Positions 1 to 7,390 of a stretch of DNA of 13,073 nt are shown one piece after another. Positions within the stretch are counted from its first letter, which is position 1. Each line of letters opens with the position of its first letter. Location: the NCBI GenBank assembly GCA_005882445.1, contig VBAN01000090.1:542-13614 (forward strand). Direction: 5' to 3'. A model generated the notes under the pieces. The model was not told the DNA's origin. It did not search any database and was given only the letters and a program-made list of their open reading frames with translations. The translations under genes were made by a program, and so were the position numbers. The stretch comes from Candidatus Segetimicrobium genomatis. GTDB lineage: Bacteria; Sysuimicrobiota; Sysuimicrobiia; Sysuimicrobiales; Segetimicrobiaceae.

Positions 1-2
1 AC

Positions 3-2621
3 GGCCGCCTCGGGCCGATCGCCTTCGCCCGCGCTCAAGGAGATGTGACCGTCACGCCCGGCGGGCTCTCCTCACACACTCTGGTCTTGCGGAACGGCCC
101 GGCCCGCTACCGGTTGAGCGGCGGGCTCACCTTCGACCCCCCGTCCGCGGCGGACATCCGCCTGGAGGCCGAAGACGTCGACGCGCAGTGGTTGAGCGCC
201 GCCCTCACCGCCGCTCCGGATATGACCGGCACGCTCTCCGGAGATCTCACGCTCAACGGTCCCCTCACGGCCGCCACGGTGGCGGGCCAGGTTGCGCTCG
301 ACCGCGGCAGGGTGAGCCGCCAGCGGATCGACCACGCCGAGGCGCACCTGACCCCGGAGGCCGGGCGGATCCGGATCGCGGAGGCCGAGGCCCGGGTGAA
401 TGGATCCCGGCTCCACGCTGCCGGGACCCTTGATCCCGGAGGCCCGATCGACCTGCGCGTGTGGGCCGAGAATCTCCGGCCGGTCGATATCACCGCCGCG
501 CTCGGGTTGAGCTTCCCGGCGGAGGGAGGGCTGGCGCTGTCCGGGGAGGTGGGAGGCACGCTGCGGAGTCCCCGGTTGGCCGGAGAGGTGAGCGCCCACG
601 GCCTCGTCGTAGGCGGGGAGGCGTTCGATGCCTCGGGAGCCATGGAGTATCAGGGGGGGACCCTGCGCCTCCGCTCGCTCCAGCTGGTCCAAGGGCCCTC
701 CAGCTACCGGCTGTCCGGGGAGATCCGGCCCGGCCCTGATCCAACCGCCGGCCTCGCGCTCGATATCGACCACGGGGAGGTCGCCGCGGTCCTGGCCGCG
801 ATGGGCCTCCAGATGCCCGCGCCGATCCGCGGCACCATCGATGGGCGGGTCGAGCTCTCCGGAGCGTTGGACGATCCCTCCGCCCGATTGAATCTCACGT
901 TGCACGACGCCACCTTTGGGGCGTATACGATCGGCACGGGGGCGGCCGACCTGACCCTCACGCACCAGAAGATCGAGATCGACCGCTTCGAGATCCATCC
1001 GGCCCAGGGACAGGTCGCGGCCAAAGGGCGGATCGACCTCGCGGGTCCCAGCGCGGTGGAGGTTTCGGCCCAGGACCTCAACCCTGATTTCCTCAGGCCG
1101 TTTTTCCAGTTCGATCGGCCGTTCGAGGGCAGGATGACCTTTACGGCCCAGTTCACCGGGACGATGCAGGATCCCACGGCCGGTCTTTCGCTCGACGCCA
1201 CGGATGTCGGCGTCTCCGACGCCCTGGCCGACCGGATCACCGGGCTGGCCTATTATACGAACGGCGCACTCCACATCGAGCAGGCGGTGGTCGCCAAAGG
1301 CCCGCATAAGGTCGTGGTGGCGGGCACGCTCCCGGTCGACGCCAAGACCATGACGCTGGATCCCGCGCGGTCGCTCGCGCTGCAGCTGCGCCTTCAAGAC
1401 GCGGGCCTCAGCTCCCTCGTGTTCTTGACCCCGCAGATCACGGACGCGACGGGGACCATCGCGGGCGCGGTCGACCTCGCCGGGACGGTGGCCGCCCCGC
1501 AGATGACCGGGTCCTTGCGATCGGCCGAGGGCCGGCTGAGCATCAGGGGATTGCGCACCCCCCTTGAACACCTGAACGTGGATCTGTCCTTTTCTCAGGA
1601 CAACATCCAGGTGCGCGACCTCTCGGCGACGCTGGGGCAGGGACAGATGGCCGCCAGCGGGGCCGTCGAGATCACCAACTTCCGGCCGGGCAACGTTCAG
1701 CTGGCCTTCACGGCCGCGCATGCCGCCGTCGACGTGCCCGGGCTATACAACGGCCTGGTGGATGCCGACCTCCAATTGAGCGGCCCGTGGGCCCAGCCGA
1801 CGCTGGCGGGAACCGCCACACTCTCCGAGGGGGTCCTGTCGCCCGGCGCGGGCGGCGGCGCCGGTGGGGTCCTCCCCAGGCTCGGCCTCGACGTCACCGT
1901 CGAGGCGGGGCAACACGACGTCTTCGCGGTGGGGGCGATCCGGGCGCACGTGACCGGAAGCGTCCACGCGGGCGGGACGCTCGATCGGCCGCTGCTGTCG
2001 GGTCGCGTCATCGCGCCCGATGGCGAAGTCTACTTCCTGGGATCCGCCTTCCGCCTGACGTCCGGCGAAGCGGTGTTTTCAGAGTCTCTGGGGATCGAGC
2101 CGCGCGTCTCCCTCCGAGCGCAGCAGGTGTACGGCGACACGCTCGTGTTTTTGGACATCAACGGGCTCGCGTACCACCTGACGACTGCCGATCTCGCCGT
2201 GACGTCGGACCCGCCGATGACCCAGGCGGACCTCCTCAACATGATCGCCCGGAACGCGGGGTACTTCGGCGATCCCGAGTCGATCCTCGGGCAGGGCGTG
2301 GGCCGGTACCTGTTGGGGTCGATCCGCGGGGCGCTCAACCTCAGCGAGTTTGCGGTCACCTACGGCCACGAGAGCCCCGTCACGCTGCGGATCGGGAAGT
2401 TCCTGCTCCAGAATATCTACCTGACGGTGTCCGAGGTGTTTCCGGGTCCGACCGCGACCACGCTGCCGGCCGCCGGGTCGCTGACCCGGCCGGTGCCCCC
2501 CGGCACGTCGTACGCCATCGGCGGGCTGGAGTATTTCTTGAGCCCCAGCGTGCTGGCCGCGTTCAACGTCGACACGCTGGGCGGGACAGGAGTGTTCCTG
2601 GTGACGCGGTTCCCGTTCTGA
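3..2621 (+). CDS. tamB: TamB-family translocation/assembly module protein, 5'-truncated
   Basis: Inner-membrane-anchored, periplasm-spanning protein of the TamB/AsmA-like family, thought to carry lipids or assist outer-membrane protein assembly between the two membranes together with an Omp85 partner. The frame is open to the window edge, and a GTG at 45 lies inside clearly TamB-like sequence, so the true start and the N-terminal membrane anchor lie upstream. The visible ~870 residues are repetitive beta-strand sequence with recurring GxLSG, GTLxxP and LAGxV units. The TamB C-terminal domain (DUF490) covers about the last 320 residues and includes GTLDRPLLSGRVIAPDGEVY, then FLGSAFRLTSGEAVF, then NMIARNAGYFGDP. 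The protein ends in an aromatic (RFPF). Family members usually exceed 1,000 residues, in keeping with truncation. Placement before bamA fits a joint envelope role. Family assignment is strong; exact function is inferred. Confidence 0.9.
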   Translation, partial: GRLGPIAFARAQGDVTVTPGGLSSHTLVLRNGPARYRLSGGLTFDPPSAADIRLEAEDVDAQWLSAALTAAPDMTGTLSGDLTLNGPLTAATVAGQVALDRGRVSRQRIDHAEAHLTPEAGRIRIAEAEARVNGSRLHAAGTLDPGGPIDLRVWAENLRPVDITAALGLSFPAEGGLALSGEVGGTLRSPRLAGEVSAHGLVVGGEAFDASGAMEYQGGTLRLRSLQLVQGPSSYRLSGEIRPGPDPTAGLALDIDHGEVAAVLAAMGLQMPAPIRGTIDGRVELSGALDDPSARLNLTLHDATFGAYTIGTGAADLTLTHQKIEIDRFEIHPAQGQVAAKGRIDLAGPSAVEVSAQDLNPDFLRPFFQFDRPFEGRMTFTAQFTGTMQDPTAGLSLDATDVGVSDALADRITGLAYYTNGALHIEQAVVAKGPHKVVVAGTLPVDAKTMTLDPARSLALQLRLQDAGLSSLVFLTPQITDATGTIAGAVDLAGTVAAPQMTGSLRSAEGRLSIRGLRTPLEHLNVDLSFSQDNIQVRDLSATLGQGQMAASGAVEITNFRPGNVQLAFTAAHAAVDVPGLYNGLVDADLQLSGPWAQPTLAGTATLSEGVLSPGAGGGAGGVLPRLGLDVTVEAGQHDVFAVGAIRAHVTGSVHAGGTLDRPLLSGRVIAPDGEVYFLGSAFRLTSGEAVFSESLGIEPRVSLRAQQVYGDTLVFLDINGLAYHLTTADLAVTSDPPMTQADLLNMIARNAGYFGDPESILGQGVGRYLLGSIRGALNLSEFAVTYGHESPVTLRIGKFLLQNIYLTVSEVFPGPTATTLPAAGSLTRPVPPGTSYAIGGLEYFLSPSVLAAFNVDTLGGTGVFLVTRFPF

Positions 2622-2732
2622 GCGCCGCCCGCCCCGCAACGCCGCCGGGGCGATGCGCGGGGACTGCGGCGCCGATGGTTGGGGGAGACCGGCGCGCCGT
2701 CCCGATGGATACTCTAGAGGGGAGGGTGTGGC
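2622..2732 (+). promoter_or_regulatory. Intergenic region with candidate promoter and Shine-Dalgarno before the sigma factor gene
   Basis: This 111-bp gap is the only sizeable non-coding interval in the window, so it is the best place for a promoter of the downstream genes. GATACT at 2708-2713 matches the TATAAT -10 consensus at four of six positions, but I see no good -35 hexamer at 16-18 bp, so the promoter may be weak, activator-dependent or read by another sigma factor. GGAGG at 2721-2725 lies 7 nt before the GTG at 2733 and fixes that start. A 6-bp inverted repeat (2630-2635 with 2647-2652) has no T-run after it. Confidence 0.3.
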
Positions 2733-3368
2733 GTGTTTGCCGATTACATACGTGAGCTCCAGAAGATCGCCCTGCTTCGGCCGGACCAGGAAGCCCGGCT
2801 CTGGCGGGCCTACAAGGGCCGCGGCAATGTGCGCAGCCGCGCCCGCCTGATCGAATCCTACCAGCCCCTCGTGTTCAAGGTGGCGATGCTGCTGCGCCTG
2901 CGCGAGGAGATCGTCATGGACATGATCCAGGAGGGGACGGTGGGGCTGATCGAGGCGGTGGAGCGATACGATCCGGCGCGGGGAGCGCGGTTCAGCACCT
3001 ACGCCGCCTACCGGATCCGAGGCCGCATCCTCAATGCGCTGCACCGCGAGCGGGCGCGCGCGGCGGCCGGAAGCGTCCAGACCCTGCCGGAGGCGCTGCT
3101 GGAGCGCATCCAGGACCCGGGAGCGGAGGACAGCCTGGCGCACGTGGAAGACGCGGTGGTGGTCGAGCAGGTGGTCGCGGCGATCGACCGGCTCCCCTCG
3201 CGGGAGCGGCGGATCCTTCATGCGTTCGTTCGCAAGGAGGAGCCGAGACGGATCGCCGGCGAACTCCGCATCAGCCTATCGCACCTCTATCGCCTGCAGA
3301 AGCAAGCGGTGCAGCGGATCCAGGCGCATCTGGTGCCGGTCCCCGCCGGGATGCGGACACAGGAATGA
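2733..3368 (+). CDS. Sigma-70 family RNA polymerase sigma factor (regions 1.2, 2 and 4; no clear region 3)
   Basis: Alternative sigma factor of 211 residues that should direct RNA polymerase to a specific promoter set. Residues 4-30 ([11 protein letters not shown]...LWRAY) resemble region 1.2. Region 2 spans about 35-107, with [13 protein letters not shown], the core-binding [19 protein letters not shown], and [14 protein letters not shown] for -10 recognition. Region 4 spans about 146-198, with [12 protein letters not shown] followed by a helix-turn-helix ending [16 protein letters not shown]. The stretch between (about 108-145) is too short for a normal region 3. It is thus not a housekeeping RpoD, and the RpoD/SigB-like region 2 sets it apart from typical ECF factors. 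The GTG start has GGAGG 7 nt upstream. The stop overlaps the next start by 4 bp (ATGA), so the two are probably translationally coupled. Targets are unknown; its location suggests envelope genes. Confidence 0.88.
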   Translation: MFADYIRELQKIALLRPDQEARLWRAYKGRGNVRSRARLIESYQPLVFKVAMLLRLREEIVMDMIQEGTVGLIEAVERYDPARGARFSTYAAYRIRGRILNALHRERARAAAGSVQTLPEALLERIQDPGAEDSLAHVEDAVVVEQVVAAIDRLPSRERRILHAFVRKEEPRRIAGELRISLSHLYRLQKQAVQRIQAHLVPVPAGMRTQE

Positions 3369-3964
3369 GCGGGGGGGCCGAGCCGTCCGGAATCTTGGAG
3401 CACATCCGCCATGCCGAGGCATGGCTCCGGCAGGCGCGGGGCGCCTGCGCGCGGGGGGACGTGCGGCAGGTGGTGCTCCGGCTGCTGCTCGCGGAGGCGG
3501 AGATCCGCCGCGCCCGCGAATCGGGCGTCAGGGTCGGCGTGCCGGCGCCCTCCGGTGTCCGTCACGGCGGCGTGATCCAGAGCCTTACCAGTGTTCCCCT
3601 CCTCGCGTCGATTGGCGTTCGGCGTCCGGCGCGGGTGGTCTGGGCGGCGGTGGCGGCGGCCGGGCTGCTCGTCGCGGCCGCATCCGCCCTGCTGCGGCCT
3701 CTCGGGTCCGTCCCGCAGGCCGGGACACCCGGTGCCGGTCAGGCGGTGGTCGCGGCAGATGGGGGAAGGGGGGGCCTCCGGTTCGAGAGCGGGAACTTTC
3801 TCCCGTTTGTGGGCTTCCCCGCAGGCGCGCGGACGGACCGGCCGGCCCCCGATGCGTTCTGGGGACCGGACGTCCCGCCGGGAGGCGACGCATCTGGAGG
3901 CCCCTCCATCGACGTGTCGCTGCGATTCGGCGGTGACGGGAGCGTCCCGGCGAAATCAAAGTAA
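3365..3964 (+). CDS. Small single-pass membrane protein, candidate anti-sigma or sigma partner
   Basis: I do not recognise a family for this 199-residue protein. Residues 8-55 form a charged, probably helical segment ([20 protein letters not shown], then [18 protein letters not shown]). Residues 91-110 are a clean hydrophobic helix ([20 protein letters not shown]) preceded by RRPAR, so the positive-inside rule puts the N-terminus in the cytoplasm. Residues 111-199 are a Gly/Pro-rich tail with FLPFVGFP and [10 protein letters not shown], which would face the periplasm. This cytoplasmic-helix/one-TM/outer-tail plan, plus a 4-bp overlap with the sigma gene, is typical of anti-sigma factors. There is no HxxxCxxC zinc anti-sigma motif; only one Cys is present. 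The regulatory role is inferred from topology and context. It could instead be an unrelated envelope protein. Confidence 0.7.
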   Translation: MSGGAEPSGILEHIRHAEAWLRQARGACARGDVRQVVLRLLLAEAEIRRARESGVRVGVPAPSGVRHGGVIQSLTSVPLLASIGVRRPARVVWAAVAAAGLLVAAASALLRPLGSVPQAGTPGAGQAVVAADGGRGGLRFESGNFLPFVGFPAGARTDRPAPDAFWGPDVPPGGDASGGPSIDVSLRFGGDGSVPAKSK

Positions 3965-3968
3965 GGAG
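3963..3968 (+). promoter_or_regulatory. Shine-Dalgarno deciding the bamA start
   Basis: AAGGAG overlaps the TAA stop of the preceding gene and lies 5 nt before ATG 3974 but only 2 nt before the alternative GTG 3971. This favours the ATG. Confidence 0.6.
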
Positions 3969-3973
3969 CGGTG

Positions 3974-5905
3974 ATGATACCTCCTCGGAGTCGGGCGGCG
4001 CGCCTGGTGGCTTTTGGCGTGCCGTGGGCCATCCTGTTTGTGACCGCGGCGCCGGCCGGCCTGACCGCCCAGCCCCGGCTGCGGGTCGCGGCACTGCCGC
4101 GGGCCCAGTTCCAGCCGCCCCCCGCGCAGCCGCCGCCGGCCACGCCGCCGCCCGCGACTCCGTCGCAGCCGCCTTCGACCCCCGCGCCCCCGCCGGGTCA
4201 GCCGGCCCCGCCCGGCCTCATGCCTCCCGGTCCCTTTGTCCCGCAGCCGGGGGTTCCGCCGCAGACCCTCCCGCCGCAGAAGGTGGTTGAGGTCGTCGTG
4301 CGCGGGAACGAGCACGTTCCCACCGATCAGATCCTCGCGGTCGTGTCCACCAAGCCGAACGATCCCCTCAACGATGAGAAGCTCCGCAACGACGTCCAGG
4401 CGATCCTCAACCTGGGGGAGTTCGCGGATGTGGTGGTCCGGTTCGAGCCCCTCCCGGACGGGGTCCGGGTGGCGTTCGTCGTCGTGGAGAACCCGATCGT
4501 CGCGTCGATCGACATCACCGGCAACACGATCATTCCCACGCCGGTGGTCCTGAAGGCGCTGGGGGTCGAGACGGACAAGGTGCTGAACACCGTCACGATG
4601 CGCAACGGGTTGCGGGCGATCGAGAAGCTCTATCAGGACAAAGGCTATATCCTGGCCCGCGTCGCCGACGTCTCGGTCAGCCCCGAGGGCGTGCTCCGGG
4701 TGGCGCTGACCGAGGGGCGGATCGAAACGATCAAGGTCGACGGGCTGGTCAAGACCCACGAGTACGTCGTCCTGCGCGAGCTCGGATTCAAGCCGGGCGA
4801 CGTGTTCAACGTCAACGAGGTCAATGCCAGCCTCAGGCGTCTCTTCCAGCTCCAATATTTCTCGGACGTGAAGGCGCAGCCGGGCCCCGGCGCGCAGCCG
4901 GATACCGTCGACGTCACGATCTCGGTCACCGAACAGAAGACGGCGACGGTGAGCTTTGGGGCCGGCTTCAGCAACCAGACCGGGATCGAGGGGTTCGTCG
5001 GCCTGCGCGACATCGACTTCGGCGGAAACGGGCAGTCCGTGCGGATCGAGTACAGCAGCACCGCGCTGTTCGGCACCAGCCTGGCCATTTCGTTCCACGA
5101 GCCGTATTTCGAGGGGAGCCGCACGGTGCTCGATACCCAGCTGTTCAACACGACGACGATCCCGACCGATTACACGCTGGGGCTGAACAGCTCGTTTCAG
5201 TACGACCTCACCCAGGTGGGAGGGTACGTGTCCTTTACCTCCCCCATCGGCCCGATCACCTCGGTCAACTACGGGTTCAAGGCCGTGACCACGACATTCG
5301 GCCCCCCCCTCATCGGCACGCCGCCCCCAGGGAACTTCCCGTTCACCCCCGGGCAGATCAACGCCCTGATCCTCGGAGCCGCCGTGGACACGCGGGACGA
5401 TCCGGTGAACCCGTCGACGGGGGACCACCTCCAGCTCATCGGCGAGTTCGCCTTCCAGGTGCTCGGCGGGTCGTTCTCGTTCCAGAAGTACGAGCTCGAC
5501 TACGCCCACTTCATCCCGGTCACGGCCGCGGACACGCTGGTCGGACGCGTGCATCTCGGGTATTCCGCCACCCCGCTGCCGATTCAAGAGCAGCTCTACC
5601 TCGGCGGCCAGGCCGCGCTGCGGGGGTACGTGACCAGCCGCTTTCGCGGGGACGAGATGGCCTTCGCGCAGGCGGAGTACCGGTTCCCGATCAGCGAGCT
5701 GCCGCTGCTCCACAGCTTCGGCGGGATCACCGGGGTCGTCTTCGTCGAGGCGGGAGACGCCGAACCAACGGGATCCCAGTTGATCCTCAAAGGGGATGTC
5801 GGCATCGGCATCCAGGTCAAAACCGCCGTCGGGCCGTTCCGGCTCGACTACGGGGTCAGCCCCGAAGGGTCGCAGGTGTGGATTTCCACCGGGGCGCAAT
5901 TCTAA
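3974..5905 (+). CDS. bamA: Outer membrane protein assembly factor BamA (Omp85 family)
   Basis: Essential outer-membrane insertase that folds beta-barrel proteins into the outer membrane. The 643-residue product begins with a signal peptide (about 1-32: Arg-rich start, hydrophobic core AILFVTAAPAG, likely cut after LTA). A Pro-rich linker follows (about 48-102, many PPPAT-like units). Three POTRA domains follow at about 104-174 (VVEVVVRGNEHVPTDQI), 175-250 (DITGNTIIP) and 250-322 (IKVDGLV...LFQLQYFSDV). The barrel runs from about 323 to the C-terminal Phe (WISTGAQF). LRGY at about 549-552 matches the conserved (V/L)RG(F/Y) motif of barrel loop 6. E. coli BamA has five POTRAs and about 810 residues, so this is a short three-POTRA form. 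It follows the membrane-protein gene by 9 bp and precedes the chaperone genes, a common OM-cluster order. As no second Omp85 is visible it may also serve TamB. Confidence 0.95.
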   Translation: MIPPRSRAARLVAFGVPWAILFVTAAPAGLTAQPRLRVAALPRAQFQPPPAQPPPATPPPATPSQPPSTPAPPPGQPAPPGLMPPGPFVPQPGVPPQTLPPQKVVEVVVRGNEHVPTDQILAVVSTKPNDPLNDEKLRNDVQAILNLGEFADVVVRFEPLPDGVRVAFVVVENPIVASIDITGNTIIPTPVVLKALGVETDKVLNTVTMRNGLRAIEKLYQDKGYILARVADVSVSPEGVLRVALTEGRIETIKVDGLVKTHEYVVLRELGFKPGDVFNVNEVNASLRRLFQLQYFSDVKAQPGPGAQPDTVDVTISVTEQKTATVSFGAGFSNQTGIEGFVGLRDIDFGGNGQSVRIEYSSTALFGTSLAISFHEPYFEGSRTVLDTQLFNTTTIPTDYTLGLNSSFQYDLTQVGGYVSFTSPIGPITSVNYGFKAVTTTFGPPLIGTPPPGNFPFTPGQINALILGAAVDTRDDPVNPSTGDHLQLIGEFAFQVLGGSFSFQKYELDYAHFIPVTAADTLVGRVHLGYSATPLPIQEQLYLGGQAALRGYVTSRFRGDEMAFAQAEYRFPISELPLLHSFGGITGVVFVEAGDAEPTGSQLILKGDVGIGIQVKTAVGPFRLDYGVSPEGSQVWISTGAQF

Positions 5906-5920
5906 GGAGGGACCGGCATC

Positions 5921-6370
5921 ATGAGGTGGAACGCCAGGACCATCGGTATCGCGGCGGCGGTGATCATCGTGCTCGCCGCTTCCGGATTCATCGTGGCCCG
6001 ATCGGGCCCGGCTTTCGGGCAGTCCTTCACGATCGGCTACGTGGATATGGCCAAGGCGGTCGAAGGCCATCCGAAGAAGGCGAGCGCGGAGGCGGCCCTG
6101 AAGGACTACGCGCAGGCCCAGATCGCCGACGCGCAGCAGCGCATGAAGACGATGACACCGGAGCAGCAGGCGGAGACTCGGAGCAAGGTCAATCAGGATC
6201 TCGTGAAGAAGCGCCAGGAGCTGCTCGGCCCCCTCGAAAAAGACATCCGCGCCGCCATCGAGAAGGTCGCGAGATCGCAGGGCATTGCGATCGTGTTGAG
6301 CCGCGACGTCGTCCTGTACGGCGGGGTCGATCTGACCGATCAGGTCATCAAGGCGATCAGCGGCAAGTGA
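5921..6370 (+). CDS. OmpH/Skp-family periplasmic chaperone (first copy)
   Basis: Predicted periplasmic chaperone that holds unfolded outer-membrane proteins on the way to BamA. The product is 149 residues. A positively charged start and hydrophobic segment (about 8-27) form a signal peptide or anchor, perhaps cut near AFG at 31-33. The mature part opens with IGYVDMAKAVEGHPK, the usual first OmpH strand, followed by a Gln/Lys/Glu-rich coiled-coil (about 55-115) and a closing strand-helix element (IAIVLSRDVVLYGGVDLTDQVIKAI). The size fits Skp (about 160 residues). AAGGAGG at 5904-5910 overlaps the bamA stop and lies 10 nt before the ATG, so expression should follow bamA. Family assignment is firm; client specificity relative to the other two copies is unknown. 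Confidence 0.9.
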   Translation: MRWNARTIGIAAAVIIVLAASGFIVARSGPAFGQSFTIGYVDMAKAVEGHPKKASAEAALKDYAQAQIADAQQRMKTMTPEQQAETRSKVNQDLVKKRQELLGPLEKDIRAAIEKVARSQGIAIVLSRDVVLYGGVDLTDQVIKAISGK

Positions 6371-6380
6371 TGGCTCGGAG

Positions 6381-6776
6381 ATGACTCGCCCGCTCGTCTG
6401 GGCCGCGCTGGCCGTCCTCCTCGCCGGCTGCTCGGGGCGGGCGATGACCGCGAAGCCGGCCCCCGGGTTCCCGCCTGAGGCGCGCGCGGCCAACGCCCCG
6501 CGGATCGCCGTGGTGGACCTCACGCGGGCGGCGCGGGTCCACCCCCGGTGGCCGGAGGTCGCGGCCCTCGACCGCCAGATCAGCGTGCTCCAGGCCAAGC
6601 TCGCCCTGGCGTCGGATCCCCGCCTCTCCGCCGTGCGCATCGAGATCCCCCGGGTGGACCTGACCCCGGGGATGAAGGCCGCCGTGGAGCGGATGCGGCC
6701 GGAGTTCCAGCACGAGGTCGAGGTGGTGCGGGCCGCCGCGCGGGCGGAGCTGGATGCCTACGCCGCGCGCAGATGA
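6381..6776 (+). CDS. OmpH-like lipoprotein, N-terminal part (frame broken at 6776)
   Basis: This 131-codon frame starts with a bacterial lipoprotein signal (MTRPLVWAALAVLLAGCSG), the lipobox Cys being residue 17, so the product should be membrane-anchored at the periplasm. IAVVDLTRAARVHP at about 42-55 matches the first OmpH strand. The rest (EFQHEVEVVRAAARAELDAYAA) is the start of a coiled-coil arm. The frame ends at TGA 6774-6776, while the coiled-coil continues in the -1 frame from 6773. One extra base near GCGCGC at 6765-6770 would give AYAARQMTTVIQEKRD without a break. So this is probably half of one gene split by a one-base loss or an assembly error. The 4-bp ATGA overlap also allows two coupled genes. 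GGAG abuts the ATG directly, a poor Shine-Dalgarno spacing. Confidence 0.7.
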   Translation: MTRPLVWAALAVLLAGCSGRAMTAKPAPGFPPEARAANAPRIAVVDLTRAARVHPRWPEVAALDRQISVLQAKLALASDPRLSAVRIEIPRVDLTPGMKAAVERMRPEFQHEVEVVRAAARAELDAYAARR

Positions 6777-7390
6777 CCACGGTGATCCAGGAGAAGCGCG
6801 ACGCGCTCGACAAGGACGGCCAGCAGTACCAGCAGCAGCTGCTGGCGGAGTACCGGCTGCCGATCCTCAACCTCAAGTTGAAGATGGAAAACGTGCAGCC
6901 GTCGGCCAGGGGAGATGCGGAGAAGCTGAACGAACAGCTGCAGGCGCTGACGAAGGAGCGGGACGAGAAGATCGCCGCGCGCGAGAAGGCGAACCAGGAG
7001 GCGCTGCAGGAGTTCCAGAAGGCGCAGATCCAGCAGTCCAACGGCGAGCTCGCGGCGCTCTCGGCGCAGTTCAACACGGACGGGCAGCGCCTGGTGGACG
7101 CCCGGGCCGCGGAGATCACCGCCCGCGTCCGCGCGCAGCTCGAGGCCACGCAGGCGGAATTCAACCGGCGCCTGCGGGGGCAGCAGGAGGCCATCGTCCA
7201 CTCCGCGCGGGAGGCCCAGTCCCAGGCGGTGGCGCAGGCTCAGGCGCAGGCGCGGGCCGAGACCGAGCAGGGCTGGCCCAGGAGCGCAAGTGGGACGTCG
7301 TGCTCACCCAGGCGATCTCCGCGCCGGGCGCGTTCGACGCCACCGACGAGCTCATCGCCCGCATCAGGCGATAAGGGGAGGCCGGCATGA
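6773..7390 (+). CDS. OmpH-like protein, coiled-coil and C-terminal part (second frameshift near 7271)
   Basis: This frame continues the preceding lipoprotein: from MTTVIQEKRDALDKDGQQ to about 7270 it is a long Gln/Glu/Lys/Ala-rich coiled-coil (LNEQLQALTKERDEKIAARE, AREAQSQAVAQAQAQARAE). After about 7270 the frame becomes a Ser/Pro/Arg-rich shadow ending at TGA 7390. The -1 frame there instead reads LAQERKWDVVLTQAISAP, then GAFDATDELIARIRR, with a TAA at 7372-7374. That ending aligns with the tails of both flanking OmpH proteins (VL, then G, D and T, then a closing IxxI-type helix), so it is the authentic C-terminus. With both one-base corrections the gene spans 6381-7374 and encodes about 331 residues, roughly twice the length of Skp, mostly coiled-coil. 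It may be a pseudogene or a sequencing artefact. Confidence 0.65.
   Translation: MTTVIQEKRDALDKDGQQYQQQLLAEYRLPILNLKLKMENVQPSARGDAEKLNEQLQALTKERDEKIAAREKANQEALQEFQKAQIQQSNGELAALSAQFNTDGQRLVDARAAEITARVRAQLEATQAEFNRRLRGQQEAIVHSAREAQSQAVAQAQAQARAETEQGWPRSASGTSCSPRRSPRRARSTPPTSSSPASGDKGRPA
7268..7276 (+). other. Inferred one-base frameshift site in the middle ompH-like gene
   Basis: Reading switches from GAG CAG GG- to CTG GCC CAG GAG here. Adding one G to the G run (CAGGGG CTG) restores a continuous OmpH-type C-terminus. No canonical XXXYYYZ slippery heptamer is present, so programmed frameshifting is unlikely. Confidence 0.6.

Noticed and set aside
72..1721. Minus-strand open frame opposite tamB
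   Set aside because: Overlaps strong TamB coding sequence and is an Arg/Gly-rich shadow.
2630..2652. CGCCCC/GGGGCG inverted repeat after tamB as a terminator
   Set aside because: Only 6 bp with an 11-nt loop and no following T-run; such repeats occur by chance in this GC content.
3365..3964. Zinc-binding anti-sigma (ZAS) domain in the small membrane protein
   Set aside because: No HxxxCxxC motif; only a single Cys at residue 28.
3956..6640. Very long open frame on the minus strand opposite bamA and ompH
   Set aside because: Its translation is Arg/Gly/Asp/His-rich low-complexity sequence with no family signature. It mirrors the GC-biased codon positions of well-supported + strand genes.
6765..7276. 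Programmed -1 ribosomal frameshifting in the middle ompH-like gene
   Set aside because: Neither break has a slippery XXXYYYZ heptamer or an obvious downstream pseudoknot; loss of a base in a G/C run is simpler.
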